Below, piece after piece: positions 23,162 to 35,402 of a DNA stretch of 64,000 nucleotides; position 1 is the stretch's first letter, and each line of letters opens with the position of its first letter. A program made the translations under genes and the position numbers. Source of the DNA: Mactra quadrangularis (Eukaryota; Mollusca; Bivalvia; Venerida; Mactridae). The notes under the pieces are model-generated. The model searched no databases and was not told where the DNA came from. It saw only the letters and a program-made list of their open reading frames with translations. The stretch lies in the NCBI GenBank assembly GCA_025267735.1, contig CM046297.1:31584011-31648010 (forward strand), given 5' to 3'.

Positions 23162-26100
23162 ATGAATAAAATTGTGAAGTTAGTGTCAATTTTCATAGAA
23201 ATTTTATCAATTCAGAATAGTGTATTAGGATCTACATACAAAAATACATTTCATCGTTTATCTGACGTCACAGTCTCTGACGTCACATATCAAAGCGAGA
23301 CAAAGGCTGTATCACGATTGGATTGTATCAGCAGGTGCCCGGATTGTCACGTGACTAAATATGACAAGTCGACACAGTTATGTTACAGTTATGTTGAGAA
23401 AAATACTACTTATAAGCCATGGACAGGAGATGATGTTTGGGTGAATGATATTGTTGGAGGTAAAACATTTTGTCTAAATGTTTTAGTATCTTCATAATTA
23501 ATTTTCTGGTAGTTTAGACCTATGGTGGTATATTTTTGCCACCTGATAACTTTATTTAATCATGTGGTTAACTAAATACCTGACTTAATTAACTAAAAAT
23601 TAGAAATATTAGATAAGTAGTAAGTAAGTAACTTTAGCTACTTAGCCAGATAATTACTTGATTAACAGTTTAATTATGTGGTTAACTAGTTACGTAACGA
23701 AAGTACGCCCCGCCTGCAATTCGAGCCGAGATCAGTAGACTAGACCACAGGCGGCCGGCACGGTCCCAGAACTAAAACACTATATGTACATATAAGGTAC
23801 ATGTATATTACTCATACTGAGAGTTTTTTTAACCACGTTCAATTAGTGGCCAGTTTCTCCATCATAAATAATTTTATTTCACAAATTTAAACATGCAAGC
23901 GTAGCTGAGGCTTTGCTCTTTCGAATGACCTCAACATCTTTTGAACACGCCAAATAATAAGTTCATAAGTCGATTTAAACATCACAATCAAAACAGATAA
24001 GTTTACTCGACATAAGAACTAAATACATACGTGTACTTGACGTTAATTTTTTTACCATATTTTTTTTAAACCACGACATGAATGAAGAATACTCAAACTA
24101 CCACAGACAGAATTATTATATATACTACTCAAAATTTGATAAGGATATCTTTTTAGATTGCTTATATTTGATTGGATATAAATGTCTACCAAACTTTTAT
24201 TATTTTAATTGAAAGTTTATGCATTTGTCTATTTGTTTGAAGATAGAAATAAGTTTTTGGTGTATTCATTGAAACGAGACAGAAGCCAAAAGTTGAATGG
24301 GTGCTAAATTGACGTTTTCGTATGGATGTGCGAAATGTGAATTTTTGATTCGAATGAATCAAGTGAATTAATTTCTTGGTCAGTATCGAGTGTGATGTCC
24401 ATTTGCATTGATAACCGCCTGACATCGCCGGCGCATGCTGCTAACAAGCCTCCGGATTGAGATTTGTGGGATTCGAACCCACTCCTCCAAGAGGGCCCGT
24501 CTTAGCTCCTGGACTGTAGTGGGCTTAACAGGACGGGCTAAAATGGCTCTCTGCAGTATGTCCTATACATGTTCTATGGGATTGAGGTCGGGAGAACGTG
24601 CCGGCCAATCCATTCGGACGATGGTGGCATCCTGGAGGTACCTGTTGGTCACCATGGCCCTGTGTGGACTTGCATTGTCGTCCATTAAAATTAATTCAGG
24701 GCCTATAGCGCCACCGTGCGGGCGGATATACACGTCCAGGATCTCATCAACGTACCGTTGGCCCGTCAGGCTGCCGTTATCAACGATATGAAGGTCAGTC
24801 TTGCTCTGCATGCTGATCCCCGCCCACACCATGATGGAACCCCCTCCATAGCGATCATGGTTTGCAAATGCAAACAGGTGCAAAACGCTCATGGGTCATT
24901 CTCCACACCCGTGCCCGTCTATCCGTGAAGTTCACACAAAATCTGGACTCATCGGTGAACAGTACCGGCGTTCAATCATTCAACGTCCATGTGACGTGAC
25001 CTCGGGCCCATTGAAGGCGTGTTTGCAAATGCTGCCGCATCAATGGAATGCGGATTGCGGGTCTTCTAGCGCGCATACCAACGCTATGGAGTCTGTTTCG
25101 TACTGTTTGAGTCGAAACCCGCTCTCCCGTTGCATTTTCAACGTCATTACGTAGCGTTGTTGCGTTCATAAACCGTTGACGTCGAGCTTGTATAACTAAA
25201 AACCTGTCTTCAGCCTGCCTTGTTGCTCTTTGACGACCACCCCCATGCCTGTGGGTAACGTCGCCATGAGTTTGGTTACGGTTCCACATCCGTGAAACTA
25301 CACTCTGTGACACGCCGAGTGCACGTGCCACTTGAGGCTGAGAACGCCATCCTGCAAGCATCCCGACGCCCATATTCATTTCTTCCCTACTTAAACGATG
25401 CCATACGTGCAAATTCGCCATATTTTACGTATTCAGTAAATTTTAAACTGAATGTGTTACATTCAAGTTAATAACTGGAAAGTGTGTACAATTGTACATG
25501 TTGCCACCACGCCTCTTTTCATGGGTAGCCTTTTCCCCGTGCAAATCGGGAAGTCGTGGGCCGTGAAACCGCAGTAAAACTCACTGTACCTTTAGTCCAG
25601 TCAATACAGCTTTTGACCTAGACAAAATTGCAACAGAATATATAATTATACTATGCGAAAGACCATCAATACAATAACACACACCAAAAAGTTGCACTCC
25701 AAAGAAAGAGGGGAAAGTGATGAAAATTAATTTTAAATAATGCATTTTCTACTTATATTACAAGGCGCTGCAACGCTTCCGTACTTCTGTCCCGCAGTGA
25801 AGATAGCTTTTGGGTCACAAAAAGTAATGGATGCCGGTAGTATTTTGCTTCTGAGTTGACTTTCCGATGTGAACATATACACCTATATTTAATATATTTT
25901 ATATATGACAGTAAATTAATTAAAAATACCGTTTTTGGTGACGACCTTGACAAATAGAAATATTTTACTACGGTAGCGCATTAGGACCAAAATTGATCAT
26001 GTTTAGTGTTAAATTTGTGTCACGATATTTTTGTTGTCTGAGTGCTGAGTACGAAACTTTAAACTCCACAAATTAATGTTATCTCATAAAATTGTTTTAA

Positions 26101-29100
26101 AAAACGAGATGATAACCAAGTTAAGCTTAATTCACTTGATATATTATTTGTTTCATTTACTCATGAAAATAGCATCACACTATATATTTGAGCTTAAGCG
26201 ATTTTTTACTTTTTTGTGTATGAGTTACGTATAGCTTTTCCCCCGTCATTATTTAAAATTATAAACTGTTGTTGGTTTTGTTGTGCCACCGTACTAACCT
26301 GTTTGACCAAAACATTGTCTTCAGGTCTGACAAAGTAAGGGAAGTCGAGAACGGGACTTGGCTAAATTAAAAAGTCCCATGCTGTGTTTACTTCTCTATC
26401 TTTCATGCATACCTTAATTGGATGCCTGACAGCTTTAACATCATTTACATTGTAAAATCAGTAATTTTAAAACTTCCCAGAACTTACACCGAGTTCAAAG
26501 AAGCCGTTCAAATATATATAGACATCACAAAGGATGTAGATATCAAAACTGGCGAGAGATCATGATGCTCTATTGTTCATTATGTATAGTAATGATATTT
26601 TGACATCTATATTATCTTATCTTATACTTACATGGTATTTTGACAGCTATATAGTTATGATACTTTGGCATCTGTACTGTCATATCTTATACTTACATGG
26701 TATTTTGACAGCTGTATAGTACTGATATTTTGACATCTGTACTGTCATATTTAATACTTACATGGTATTTTGACAGCTGTATCGCATTGATATTTTGACA
26801 TCAGTTCTGTCATATTTTATACTTACATGGTATTTTGACAGCCGTATAGTAATGATATTTTGACATCAGTACTGTCATATTAATACTTACATGGTATTTT
26901 GACAGCCGTATAGTAATGATATTTTGACATCAGTACTGTCATATTAATACGTACATGGTATTTTTACTGCTGTATAGTAATGATATTTTGACATCTGTAT
27001 TGTCAATACTTACATGGTATTTTGACAGATGAATAATAATGTTATAATGTCAGCTGCATTGTAATACATGTGTAACATGTATGTTATTCATATTTGTTTT
27101 GACATCAGTATTGCTATAATTTTACAAATAGTTATTTTGTAATATTCTTTAACATCCTCGAATAATACAAAACATCTATCGTTTTTCATTCACCATTTAT
27201 ACTTACTTTGTATGTATTGTATCATTATGATAATTGTAATAAATATATGTGTAAGAGTGTGCGTGTGTGTGGGGCGTGTGTGTGTGCGAGTGAGTGTTGT
27301 ATGAATATGTGCGAGTGGAAGTGCATGAGTGAGCGAGAGCGTATTTCACTTTTATATTGTATTATCAAATTGCGACAATGTACTTTATCATGTACAAGTC
27401 TAAATAAAATCTTATCTTATCTTATCTTATCATTATGAATTGGTCACACGAACAGCCTCCCTTTGCAATAGTTTGCTACTAAAGTAGTCAATGCAACATC
27501 GTGCGTGCAAAATTAAAAGCTTGTTTTAAACATTTGACGCAATACTCGTATGAAAGGACAACACAGTATTAAATCCATGTGAGTAAGGATGTGAGTCTGT
27601 TAATGGAAATGTTCAGCCTGTAAAGACTAAGTTATAGTCTGTCCCTGAAGATATCTTAAAGTTATTCGATGACGTACTTGTGTGTTCAATCATTTGCACA
27701 GTGTTAAGATCTAGTTAAGCCTCTGATAGCGAAAATACCGACAGTGACAATGATCAAAAGCTAAACCTCAGGTTATAAAAAACAGAACGTAACTAAGTAC
27801 ATTCCGTAACAAATGTATACTGTTACAACATTTCATGTGTAAAAACAGTTACAAAAGTAACAAATGATATTTTAAATACTTATTTATGTAATACCTATTA
27901 TTCATCTGTATTACATACGTGTAGTAGCATGAACTACAACACTTGTTTGGAAGCATTTGTTGACTATTAAATCTGCTTTTGTAATCGATACACGAGAAGC
28001 TGATTCCAAAAATTCATAGTTTCAGGTATTGTGTTGGTACTTAAATCACATTAGTTCATTAAATGATAATTACATTCATATCAATGACATTTAAAGTTTT
28101 AAACCCTTTTTAGACACATTTGTAGTAAACTAAAAGTTATTATCAATTATGATTTTTGAAAATTGTATACGATTTGATTCCAAAAATTCGCACTTTTAGA
28201 TATTATTTTAGTACTTTTATCCCAAAACTGAACAATTATGTCTCTTATTTATTATTGTTATACTAATTATAGTACAAGCACTTGTTATAGTACAAACGCA
28301 TGAAAGATACATGTAAAGCAGATTCCAGATAAATGACTCGTTTTAAAATCTTTTTTGACACATTGATAAAAAAAATGACCTTTTTGAATTTTGTATTTAA
28401 AAAGAATTTGAATAATAAGTTGTATTTTTACAATTGTTTTCATTCGTAAATGATAATAGATAGTTATAAAGGGAGCTAATCCAAAATGATTTTTCATTTG
28501 TATATGATAAAAGATAGTTGTGAAGGGAGCTAATCCAGATTTTTGTTCATGTTTAACGTTTTTGTCCAAAAAAGGACTTTCCCCTCGAATTTTTGAGTGC
28601 AACTTCTTTTTTGGATATTACTATGAATACGAACTTTCACATGGTACAAAAATAAATTCTGTTGCAATTTTGTCTAGGTTAGCCTATTTTTTTAGCTGTA
28701 TTAACTGGACTACTTGTAGTAAACACTCTAATAAATATACACACCGAAACTTGAGAGACTGCATTGCGTATATCACAAAGTATGTAGCATTGAAAAAGCT
28801 ATCCTTATCAAATTTTGAGTAGTATACATTAAACAAAATGCATGAAAATTTACAAAACTTTATTTTAAAGGGACAGGTATTAACAGTCATACTAAATTCT
28901 TACTCATTCATGACGTCACGTGCTGAATAATGACTACACTTAGATGTAATGAATGGAAAACGGCGATAATGAAGATCAAAGCGCTGAAAGCGCTGAAGTT
29001 TAGCGCTTTCAAATTTGGGCTCAACTGCATTTATCAAATATAGTTAAATTGAAATATTACAGAGAATCAATTTGAATAAATATAAATATCACTAGCATGT

Positions 29101-32100
29101 TATGTGTCTACTTAGCTAAATATTCATTTGACCAAACATGGAAATACGAAACGAATAATTAGGGACTTTAGTCAGTTATCTTTCCTTGATAAAATCTGAA
29201 GCAACCCAATTGGTAAGTAGGTCCTTACAGTTGGAATCCTCGGATTTTATCATTGAAGTCCTATGTAAGGATATCAAAATATGTCATCAAATATCTTTCT
29301 TGTTAATTAAGATATTAACCGAAGTGATGAAATTTAGATAGTTCTTTACCCTAAAAATACTGAGCTTGAATTTCAAACAAATTAAATGATTTACAAAAAA
29401 GTTATTTAAGATTAATATTGGCAAATTGACATTGAAAAGTAAGGGCAAAATCCGAGTAATCCAACTAATTGGACCTACCTATTTGAAGAGTATACAAGGG
29501 GAAATAACTGACGACTAAAGTCCCTTATTATTTTAATGGAAATATATATTAGTGTGGATACACCACAACTCAAATGCAATAAATTCAAGAAAACCACATG
29601 AAGCATAGGCAGTTCTCTTGGTATATATGTAAGCTTCGAAGATAATCATTTACCACAAGATTGGACATACTAAAAACTAGGTTCTTTATCAATCAATAAC
29701 ATTAACATTTGTTACTTTGTTTGTTTGTTGGTTTTGATGCCGTAGCTACACATTGTATAGGTCATATAACGGCGGTCAGTCAACCTACTCACTGTTCCTA
29801 GAGAGTCTAAATCTCTGGATTTAGCTGTTAACCAATTACTAAGCGCATACTTTTGTCAGTGACTGACGACGCCCCGCCCGGGAATCAAACCTACGACCCT
29901 TCTATCAGTAGACTTACGTGCTACCAACTGAGATAGCCGTGCAACTAAGTACAACAATTATTTGATTATCATGGCTACAAGGAGTAGAAAGAATGAAACA
30001 TTATATGAAGACAAAGCATTTTTGATTTAAATAGCATATTTTAATAAGTCAACCTAACCAAACATACACTACCCTCCATAAGTAAGTATATAGTGTGACA
30101 CGTAAGAAAAGGGAAAAATAGCTCTGAAAATGTTTTACTTTATTTGACATTGAATTCAACCAATTCTGCAGCATTATCATGTTTTATAGATGACTAGCAT
30201 CCATAAATGTCGTATTATGTCTTTCAGACAATTAAGTTGATTTTATTATTTTGATTTACATCTTTATGACAGACCTAGCTGACAGAAAATTGATGAATTG
30301 AAAAAAAATGACTGAAATCTATGTATAATTTGTCCGAAAACGGTTTTTTTTGTAGCATATCAGCGCTCGCCTCGTGAAAGGTGCCCAATATAAAATGAAA
30401 ACTTTGGGAAAGCATATTTTTAATGATTTTATGTTCCATATGATGTATTTTGGTCTATTATTTCGTAAAAGAGAGACAATTCGTGCATACTATGAAGGAA
30501 AACTTAGTGGTTGTGGTAAAATAGAGTTCAACAGAACTACTTTTTATATGACCTGTGTTGGCGAAACCTGAAACGGCTGTGAGATGCTGGTAATAAGTTT
30601 AGCGCTTCAACGCGCTAAACACAAAAAACAACAATTTTCGCTTTTTATTGACTATTCCTTGAAAAGTCATACGATTTTAATGCTGGAAAAAACATTCACG
30701 CTCGAGTGCATGTGTAAATATCCCGTTTTATTCGATTTAACGGCACAAATTTGCCGTAAAAAGTGCATTTGTTCTTGCGACTTCTGTACCGACTAAACCT
30801 ATTCTGTTTTGACCGTGGTGTTCTAAATCAGCCTACGACCTTAATTCGCTGCGTATGCAAACGATCTTGGTGTCATTCAAAAGCCTTGGCTATGCATCCA
30901 TGTATACATATGTAAATCTATGAATTAATAAATTATTTATAATGGAGAAACTGATCTTTAAATGAACTTAATTAAAACTACCATTTTAGTTATATACCTT
31001 ATATGTATATATAGTGTGTTTGCTTCGGTACCGCGCCGGCCGCCTGTGGACTAGACACTTTCAACCGCGCCTTTTCTCTAAACATCAATATTTTGATGTA
31101 ATTCTATGTAATATTTTCAGTTTTTATGGTTGAAAGGAATGGCAGTTCTCTTATGTCCCATACTGAAGCAGGTATACTATGTAATGAAGTCAATGCTCGT
31201 CTAGCATCAACAATGGATCTTTATTACGCTTGGCAGGATGGCTATCACATGTGCAGGTAAATATTTTAAGTTCAAAAATAGTCACTAAAGCATAAGGAAA
31301 GGGCCTGGACCTTTGTTTATGTAGAACTTTGGGGAAATTTTATCGCAATTTCATCGATAGGGAAAAAAATGCAAGGTAAAATAAAAAAATTTGGGAAAAC
31401 TGCACGAATTTAAATAAATTTTAGGAGGGGAGAAGCCTTAAAACAGCCCCTGTTATTTGTGGGAAAAAGGTCTGTTATTTGAATATGGTATGTATTGTTT
31501 AATATGGAGTCTACTATCACGGTGGTAATACCTCGTGACTATGACATTTCAAATGCTACTGTTTCAACAAAAACCGTAAAAATTCCGCCTCGACTCAGCG
31601 GTTTAAAGAGCTGTAGGTATTTTAATTCCTGTCCGATTTTTGTGACACCTACTCGAGGCTAATCAGAAAAGTATGTACTATTTGCTACGCATCACATCTC
31701 CAATGCCAGTTTAATCAATACGTTTTGTTAAAACTGTTGAAAAAACTACCAACATTTTTCATATTAAAAAAGGACAATGACGTGTCACTTTAACACACAA
31801 AAGAGGAATGTGTTTCCATGGTGTAAGCATAATAAATAACTACAAACGTGAAATTTATTTATAACACGTATAAACAAAGAATCTGAGCTGATTTAAATAC
31901 TCGATTATTTGTTTGAAACTTTCTGTACATTCATACGGATATTTTTATCGATCGTGATTAGAGAAGTAATGTAGTGAGTAATTAAATCAGTGGGGTAAAA
32001 GGTATGCGTCACTGACAATTGAATAAATTAAACAATACTATATATTAGTGCTTTATACACATTAGTAAAATGCTATTTTATATTTTAAGATGTGGCTGGC

Positions 32101-32249
32101 TTGATGATACGACAGTAAGATTTACTTTGGTATATGATGATTCATCATGCACTCTTCCTAAAGTAACCAGCACTGGGCTTATTTCATGTAAAGATGAATT
32201 TGGACAGTATTTAGACATGGTTTCATCCGCATACTGTATAAGTAATTGA
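23162..32249 (+). CDS. Secreted protein with apple/PAN-like region and Link (hyaluronan-binding) domain
   Basis: Three exons with matching phases give a 197-aa product. Exon 1 (23162-23459, ends phase 1) encodes a signal peptide (MNKIVKLVSIFIEILSIQ..VLG) and a four-Cys region with SRLDCISRCPDCHVTKYD and LCYSYVEK, resembling half of an apple/PAN domain. Exon 2 (31121-31256, phase 1 to 2) and exon 3 (32090-32249, stop TGA) encode a Link domain: VFMVERNGSSLMSHTEAGIL, then LYYAWQDGYHMCRCGW, then SCTLPKVTSTGLISC and SSAYC. The canonical Link cysteines are present, with an extra one in RCGW; the opening VF.VE.NG and CR.G spacing is nearest to CD44-type Link domains. Link domains bind hyaluronan and related glycans, but key binding residues cannot be judged without alignment. 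No membrane segment follows, so the product is probably extracellular and soluble. Intron 1 is 7.7 kb and carries a dead Tc1-type element, a minisatellite and a MITE. Confidence 0.8.
23698..23765 (-). repeat. SINE family B head fragment
   Basis: CGAAAGTACGCCCCGCC, then GATCAGTAGACTAGACCAC, matches the tRNA-like end of the SINE at 41570-41880. Confidence 0.5.
24380..25421 (-). pseudogene. Tc1-type (IS630/Tc1/mariner) DDE transposase, inactivated
   Basis: From ATG at 25421 the frame shows a helix-turn-helix (QPQVARALGVSQSVVSRMWN) with a GRQRATR hook, then VLFTDESRF with the first catalytic Asp. A second block holds GGSIMVWAGIS and LILMDDNASPHRA with the second Asp, then SPDLNPIEHV with the catalytic Glu. 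It ends near 24380 with a basic tail. The length of about 340 codons is normal for Tc1. It is broken by a TGA just after TWTLND (24981-24983), a frameshift around 24860 and a TAG right after IEHV, both stops at positions that are usually Trp. Flanking terminal inverted repeats were not identified. It lies in intron 1 of gene C in antisense orientation. Confidence 0.9.
25430..26585. other. Intronic, nothing recognised
   Basis: Part of intron 1 of gene C, AT-rich. It may hold the 5' flank of the Tc1-type element; no terminal repeat was paired. Confidence 0.3.
26590..27045. repeat. 65-bp minisatellite, about 7 copies
   Basis: CATGGTATTTTGACAGC recurs at 26631, 26696, 26761, 26826, 26890, 26954 and 27012 (spacing 65, 65, 65, 64, 64, 58). 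Each unit also holds GATATTTTGACATC and ACTGTCATAT, which are partly self-complementary. Confidence 0.9.
27241..27434. repeat. GT-rich low-complexity run and (TCTTA)n tail
   Basis: 27250-27330 is GTGTGTG/GAGTGAG low complexity. 27409-27433 is TCTTA repeated about five times directly after GTCTAAATAAAA, the appearance of a LINE or SINE 3' end inserted in plus orientation. Confidence 0.7.
27440..29159. other. Intronic, minor duplications only
   Basis: A 56-bp direct duplication around GGGAGCTAATCCA (about 28468-28535) and a GCGCT inverted cluster (28980-29012) are visible. No exon is supported. Confidence 0.35.
29160..29526. mobile_element. MITE-like element with diverged long inverted termini
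   Basis: The left end TTAGGGACTTTAGTC continues to TAGGTCC and CTCGGATTTT (29160-29250). This is matched by the reverse complement of 29440-29526 (TAAGGGACTTTAGTC, TAGGTCC, CTCGGATTTT) with small indels. About 370 bp in all, no ORF; a target duplication is not clear. Confidence 0.6.
29715..29946 (-). repeat. SINE family B copy with internal deletion
   Basis: It shares ACGGCGGTCAGTCAACCTAC, TTTTGTCAGTGACTGAC and CCCCGCCCGGGAATC with 41570-41880 but lacks the GTAGGAGGGAGAATGGCCGT block. The reversed tRNA-like head ends near CTGAGATAGCCGTGC. Confidence 0.75.
29950..31120. other. Intron 1 of gene C, unrecognised content
   Basis: Two adjacent small ORFs (30374-30571 and 30584-30796) have no recognised relatives. 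Between them, GTTTAGCGC/GCGCTAAAC (30597-30620) forms a perfect 9-bp stem. They may belong to an unrecognised mobile element. Confidence 0.3.
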
Positions 32250-32272
32250 TATATGACACAATTGGAGTATTA

Positions 32273-32278
32273 AATAAA
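32273..32278 (+). terminator. AATAAA polyadenylation signal of gene C
   Basis: The signal lies 24 bp after the TGA stop, implying a very short 3' UTR. Confidence 0.65.
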
Positions 32279-32628
32279 CATTTAAATTTTAACAAAGACT
32301 TTATCTATTTACTGTATTACAAGTTTAGCAATGACCTTATTCGTATAACTGAATCACATGTTTAACAATGACGTCACTCATCATTTTTAAGTAAAGATGA
32401 TGCTAAAATGTCTCCAGTATTCACAATGAAGCAGATGTCGTCTTTATTTAAGTTATTTCAAATTCAATATGTTGCTTATTACAACTATTGATTAAATTAT
32501 ATTTTGAAAATATTTTATAACCTAATGAATACATGTACAATTTTGAATAAAATAGTTGGTGTATGCTGAAAGTGAAACTCTTCATTTATAATCTACATAA
32601 AGCTACAGACAGACGGACGAACTTATCA

Positions 32629-32673
32629 CAGCGGTTACTTCATGCATTGTTACTTTAACGGAAGTAACCGCTG
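32629..32673. repeat. Short perfect hairpin, 13-bp stem
   Basis: CAGCGGTTACTTC (32629-32641) pairs with GAAGTAACCGCTG (32661-32673) across a 19-nt loop, in otherwise featureless DNA between gene C and the large fold-back. Confidence 0.7.
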
Positions 32674-32840
32674 CGGGAATTTGACAGACGGTTAGGTTGG
32701 TTGTTTTTTTAACTGAATATCTGCGTGTCTGTTTCGAAAACTATATTATTCAACAAATAAGCTTCCTCCGGGCAATGGCTCAATCCTTTTAACTGGAACT
32801 AAGAGTGACCAAACTTTTCGCTGAAACACATGGTCAAAGC

Positions 32841-34047
32841 ACTGGCACTGGAGTCCTTACATTCAATAAAATATTCATACTAATGATTAAAAATAACATT
32901 GTTGAAAAAAACGCTATAAAACGTTTTTTTATAACTACCGCTTTTGAGTCGTCACACATCTTATTATAATGTATATATCTATATGGTATTGAACCGTTTT
33001 AGAAGTGATCCACGGTCAAACTGACTTTTTACATTTTGGGAAATGACTGGACATTAAAACCGGTTGTAATTGAAAGCTGACACATATTTTTACAAAATTG
33101 GAAAGTATCAACTTTATATCTTATATAATTATCATAGAATAAAGCGTTATTTCAGTAATTTTATTTTTCAGCGATTGAGAGACACTGCTGACTTCCGGTA
33201 TAATTTACAGTGATGTAACATGCGTTCTGATTGGTCTAAAACTCCGCGAAACTTTTCCCGTAATCTGTCTCAGTAACGATGCGATTGGTCTTTTAGTGTC
33301 TTATTTACACGGACATTTTATTAGTTACACGATTGATGTATTGACGGCCAAACGATAACGCGAGTTGAAGAGAAATTGCCTGTGTAATATATTAGCGTTT
33401 AGATCTTGGTTTTGTAAACACGCCATTTCTGTAGTGTACTAAAGTGCTACTCTGCGTTGTATTTTATTTCTTCATAAATGTATTTCAATATTTGTCAGTG
33501 CCAGTGCCTGCCTGACCACAAATCAAAATTTAATGTCCCCATGCAGCGGCACTAAGAGTCGCAGATTGATCAAAATTCAGCATGACGCTTTGTTGATGTT
33601 TGCACTGGCTTCGTTTCATTGACAGATTACGGGAAAAGTTTCGCGGAGTTTTAGACCAATCAGAACGCATGTTTCAAAACTGTAAATTATACCGGAAGTC
33701 AGCAGTGTCTCTCAATCGCTGAAAAGTGAAATTACTGAAATAACGCTTAATTCTATGATAATTATATAAGATATGAAGTTGATACTTACCAGTTATGTAA
33801 AAATATGTGCCAGCTTTAAATCAGAACCGGTTTTTATGTCGAGTAATTTTCCGAAGTATGAAAAATTCAGTTCGACTGTGGATCACTCCGAAAACGGTTC
33901 AATACCATGTGTATATTATAATTAGCTGTGGCACGACTCTAAAGCGATAGTCAAACAGAAATCTTTTTTTCTACGTTTCTTCACCAATGTTATTTTTAAT
34001 CATAAATATATAAATAGTTTATCTAATATAAGGACTCCAGTGCCAGT
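32841..34047. mobile_element. Fold-back element with arms of about 430 bp
   Basis: The left arm 32841-33269 and right arm 33621-34047 are reverse complements over their whole length at roughly 80-85 percent, with the inner 150 bp nearly identical (GTCTAAAACTCCGCGAAACT, CACTGCTGACTTCCGGTATA). The outer end reads ACTGGCACTGGAGTCCTT in both. The spacer is 351 bp with no ORF. Higher identity at the inner ends than the outer suggests the arms were homogenised or duplicated from the centre. Confidence 0.85.
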
Positions 34048-35300
34048 GGGTCAAAGAAAGCTGAAATAAACTCACAGACGGGTAAAACTAACGCTGACAC
34101 AAAATGTAAGACAATACCAACAGATCGTGCTGAGGTAACAATCATAAGATCTAACTTTTAATGCGGTCGGTTGATGGAGAAGTTAATGAGCTGAGAACCA
34201 GGTCAGTTACATAAAACCATTGTAACACTTGTTGCTTCACACCTTTTATCTTTAAATGCAACACGAAGTCGTGATTTCTCAACCTTTGCATTTAATTCAT
34301 TATGTAATTTTTATTTGTTTCAATGATGCAATTAAACATTTAACATCATTGTTGACTGTGTTACTACATCATGATAAAAAGCTTAATGAAATAGATGCAA
34401 AAATTGCGACACAGTCTGAATCATTGATTTATGTACAGACAACTGAAATCAGACAAAGCAGTCGTCAGGTGGCTGTTCCATTTATCTAGTTAGGTTGAAT
34501 AAATCATGATTCATGTTATATATTGCATACCTAACAACTGTACAGGCATTATCAATTTAGAAAATGTTAAAAGTTTGAACCCGGAACCTCTCGATTCCTT
34601 AGCGCGCATCCTACCACTAATCCCACCTGCATACTGTAGACCACTGGTAACTGTCTATCAATTACCTTTTGTTTCTTTTACTCGATAATTGTATAGTTGA
34701 CAAATGGCTCGTTACATGTATAATGTATACAACATCTACTTATCCTCTTATATGTTAGTTTAGAGAAACAATCGCTTGCATTTCTTGTTTAGAGAAACTA
34801 GCAGTGTACCTGGTCGAATTATGTAGGAACAGTGATCCAGTGGTTGCAAGTTACAGTGATGTGAAGCCAGCTACATTAACCACCACAACTCGTCTTCAGA
34901 AGCAATCGTGTCTTCAAGAATTCAGTAAAACTACAGTTGGTCTAAAAGTTTCGTAATAAAAACATGCATTCATTCCGGGCAGTATACATTAACGTCTGTC
35001 GCCACACAAACCACTTGCATCATACGACAATTAAGAACATCAGAGACAAAAGAATGCAATAAAACCTTCTACGTTACAATAAGAGGTCAATACACTAACA
35101 TGTTATATTGTGTAACTTTAACACGAAATGTACCATTATAAATAAAACATGAGACATGGAGAACAAGTTAAAATGGTTAGCCATGTTTTAACGTAGGACT
35201 AACATTTCCACAACATGTCGGCCAACATTTTATCAACATGTTACAATCTTTACTTACTCATTATTTCCTGTGTTTCTTTTGTAAAAAAATCTACATGGTA
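34048..35300. other. Intergenic before gene D
   Basis: It contains a reversed tRNA-like fragment at about 34565-34640 (TTTGAACCCGGAACCTCTCG, then CATCCTACCACTAATCC). The ORF at 34256-34489 has no known family. Confidence 0.35.
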
Positions 35301-35306
35301 TGGTCT

Positions 35307-35313
35307 TATATAA
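35307..35313 (+). promoter_or_regulatory. TATA box of the Met/Gly-rich protein gene
   Basis: TATATAA in GGTCTTATATAAGAAGG lies about 30 bp before the inferred start of a small untranslated exon that ends in a strong AAG/GTAAGA donor at 35402. A TATA promoter with a short leader exon is common in highly expressed secreted structural genes. Confidence 0.5.
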
Positions 35314-35337
35314 GAAGGTCCAAGGGAGCCATCAAGC

Positions 35338-35402
35338 AGAAGAGACTTAGTGTTCAAACCCTCACCTTCTCGGACACCATTTTAATTTCTAGACAAATTA
35401 AG
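35338..35402 (+). other. Inferred 5' UTR exon of gene D
   Basis: The ATG-containing exon of gene D begins after an acceptor (ATTTCAG, ending 37637), so an upstream leader exon is needed. This segment has a TATA box upstream and ends in TTAAG/GTAAGA. The start position is set only by TATA distance. Confidence 0.45.

Noticed and set aside
24435..25154. Plus-strand ORFs opposite the Tc1-type transposase
   Set aside because: They are antisense shadows of the minus-strand transposase, which alone shows conserved motifs.
28285..28602. 105-codon minus-strand ORF with an internal repeat
   Set aside because: The repeat GLAPF.TI.YH comes from a 56-bp DNA duplication in AT-rich intron sequence, and no family is recognised.
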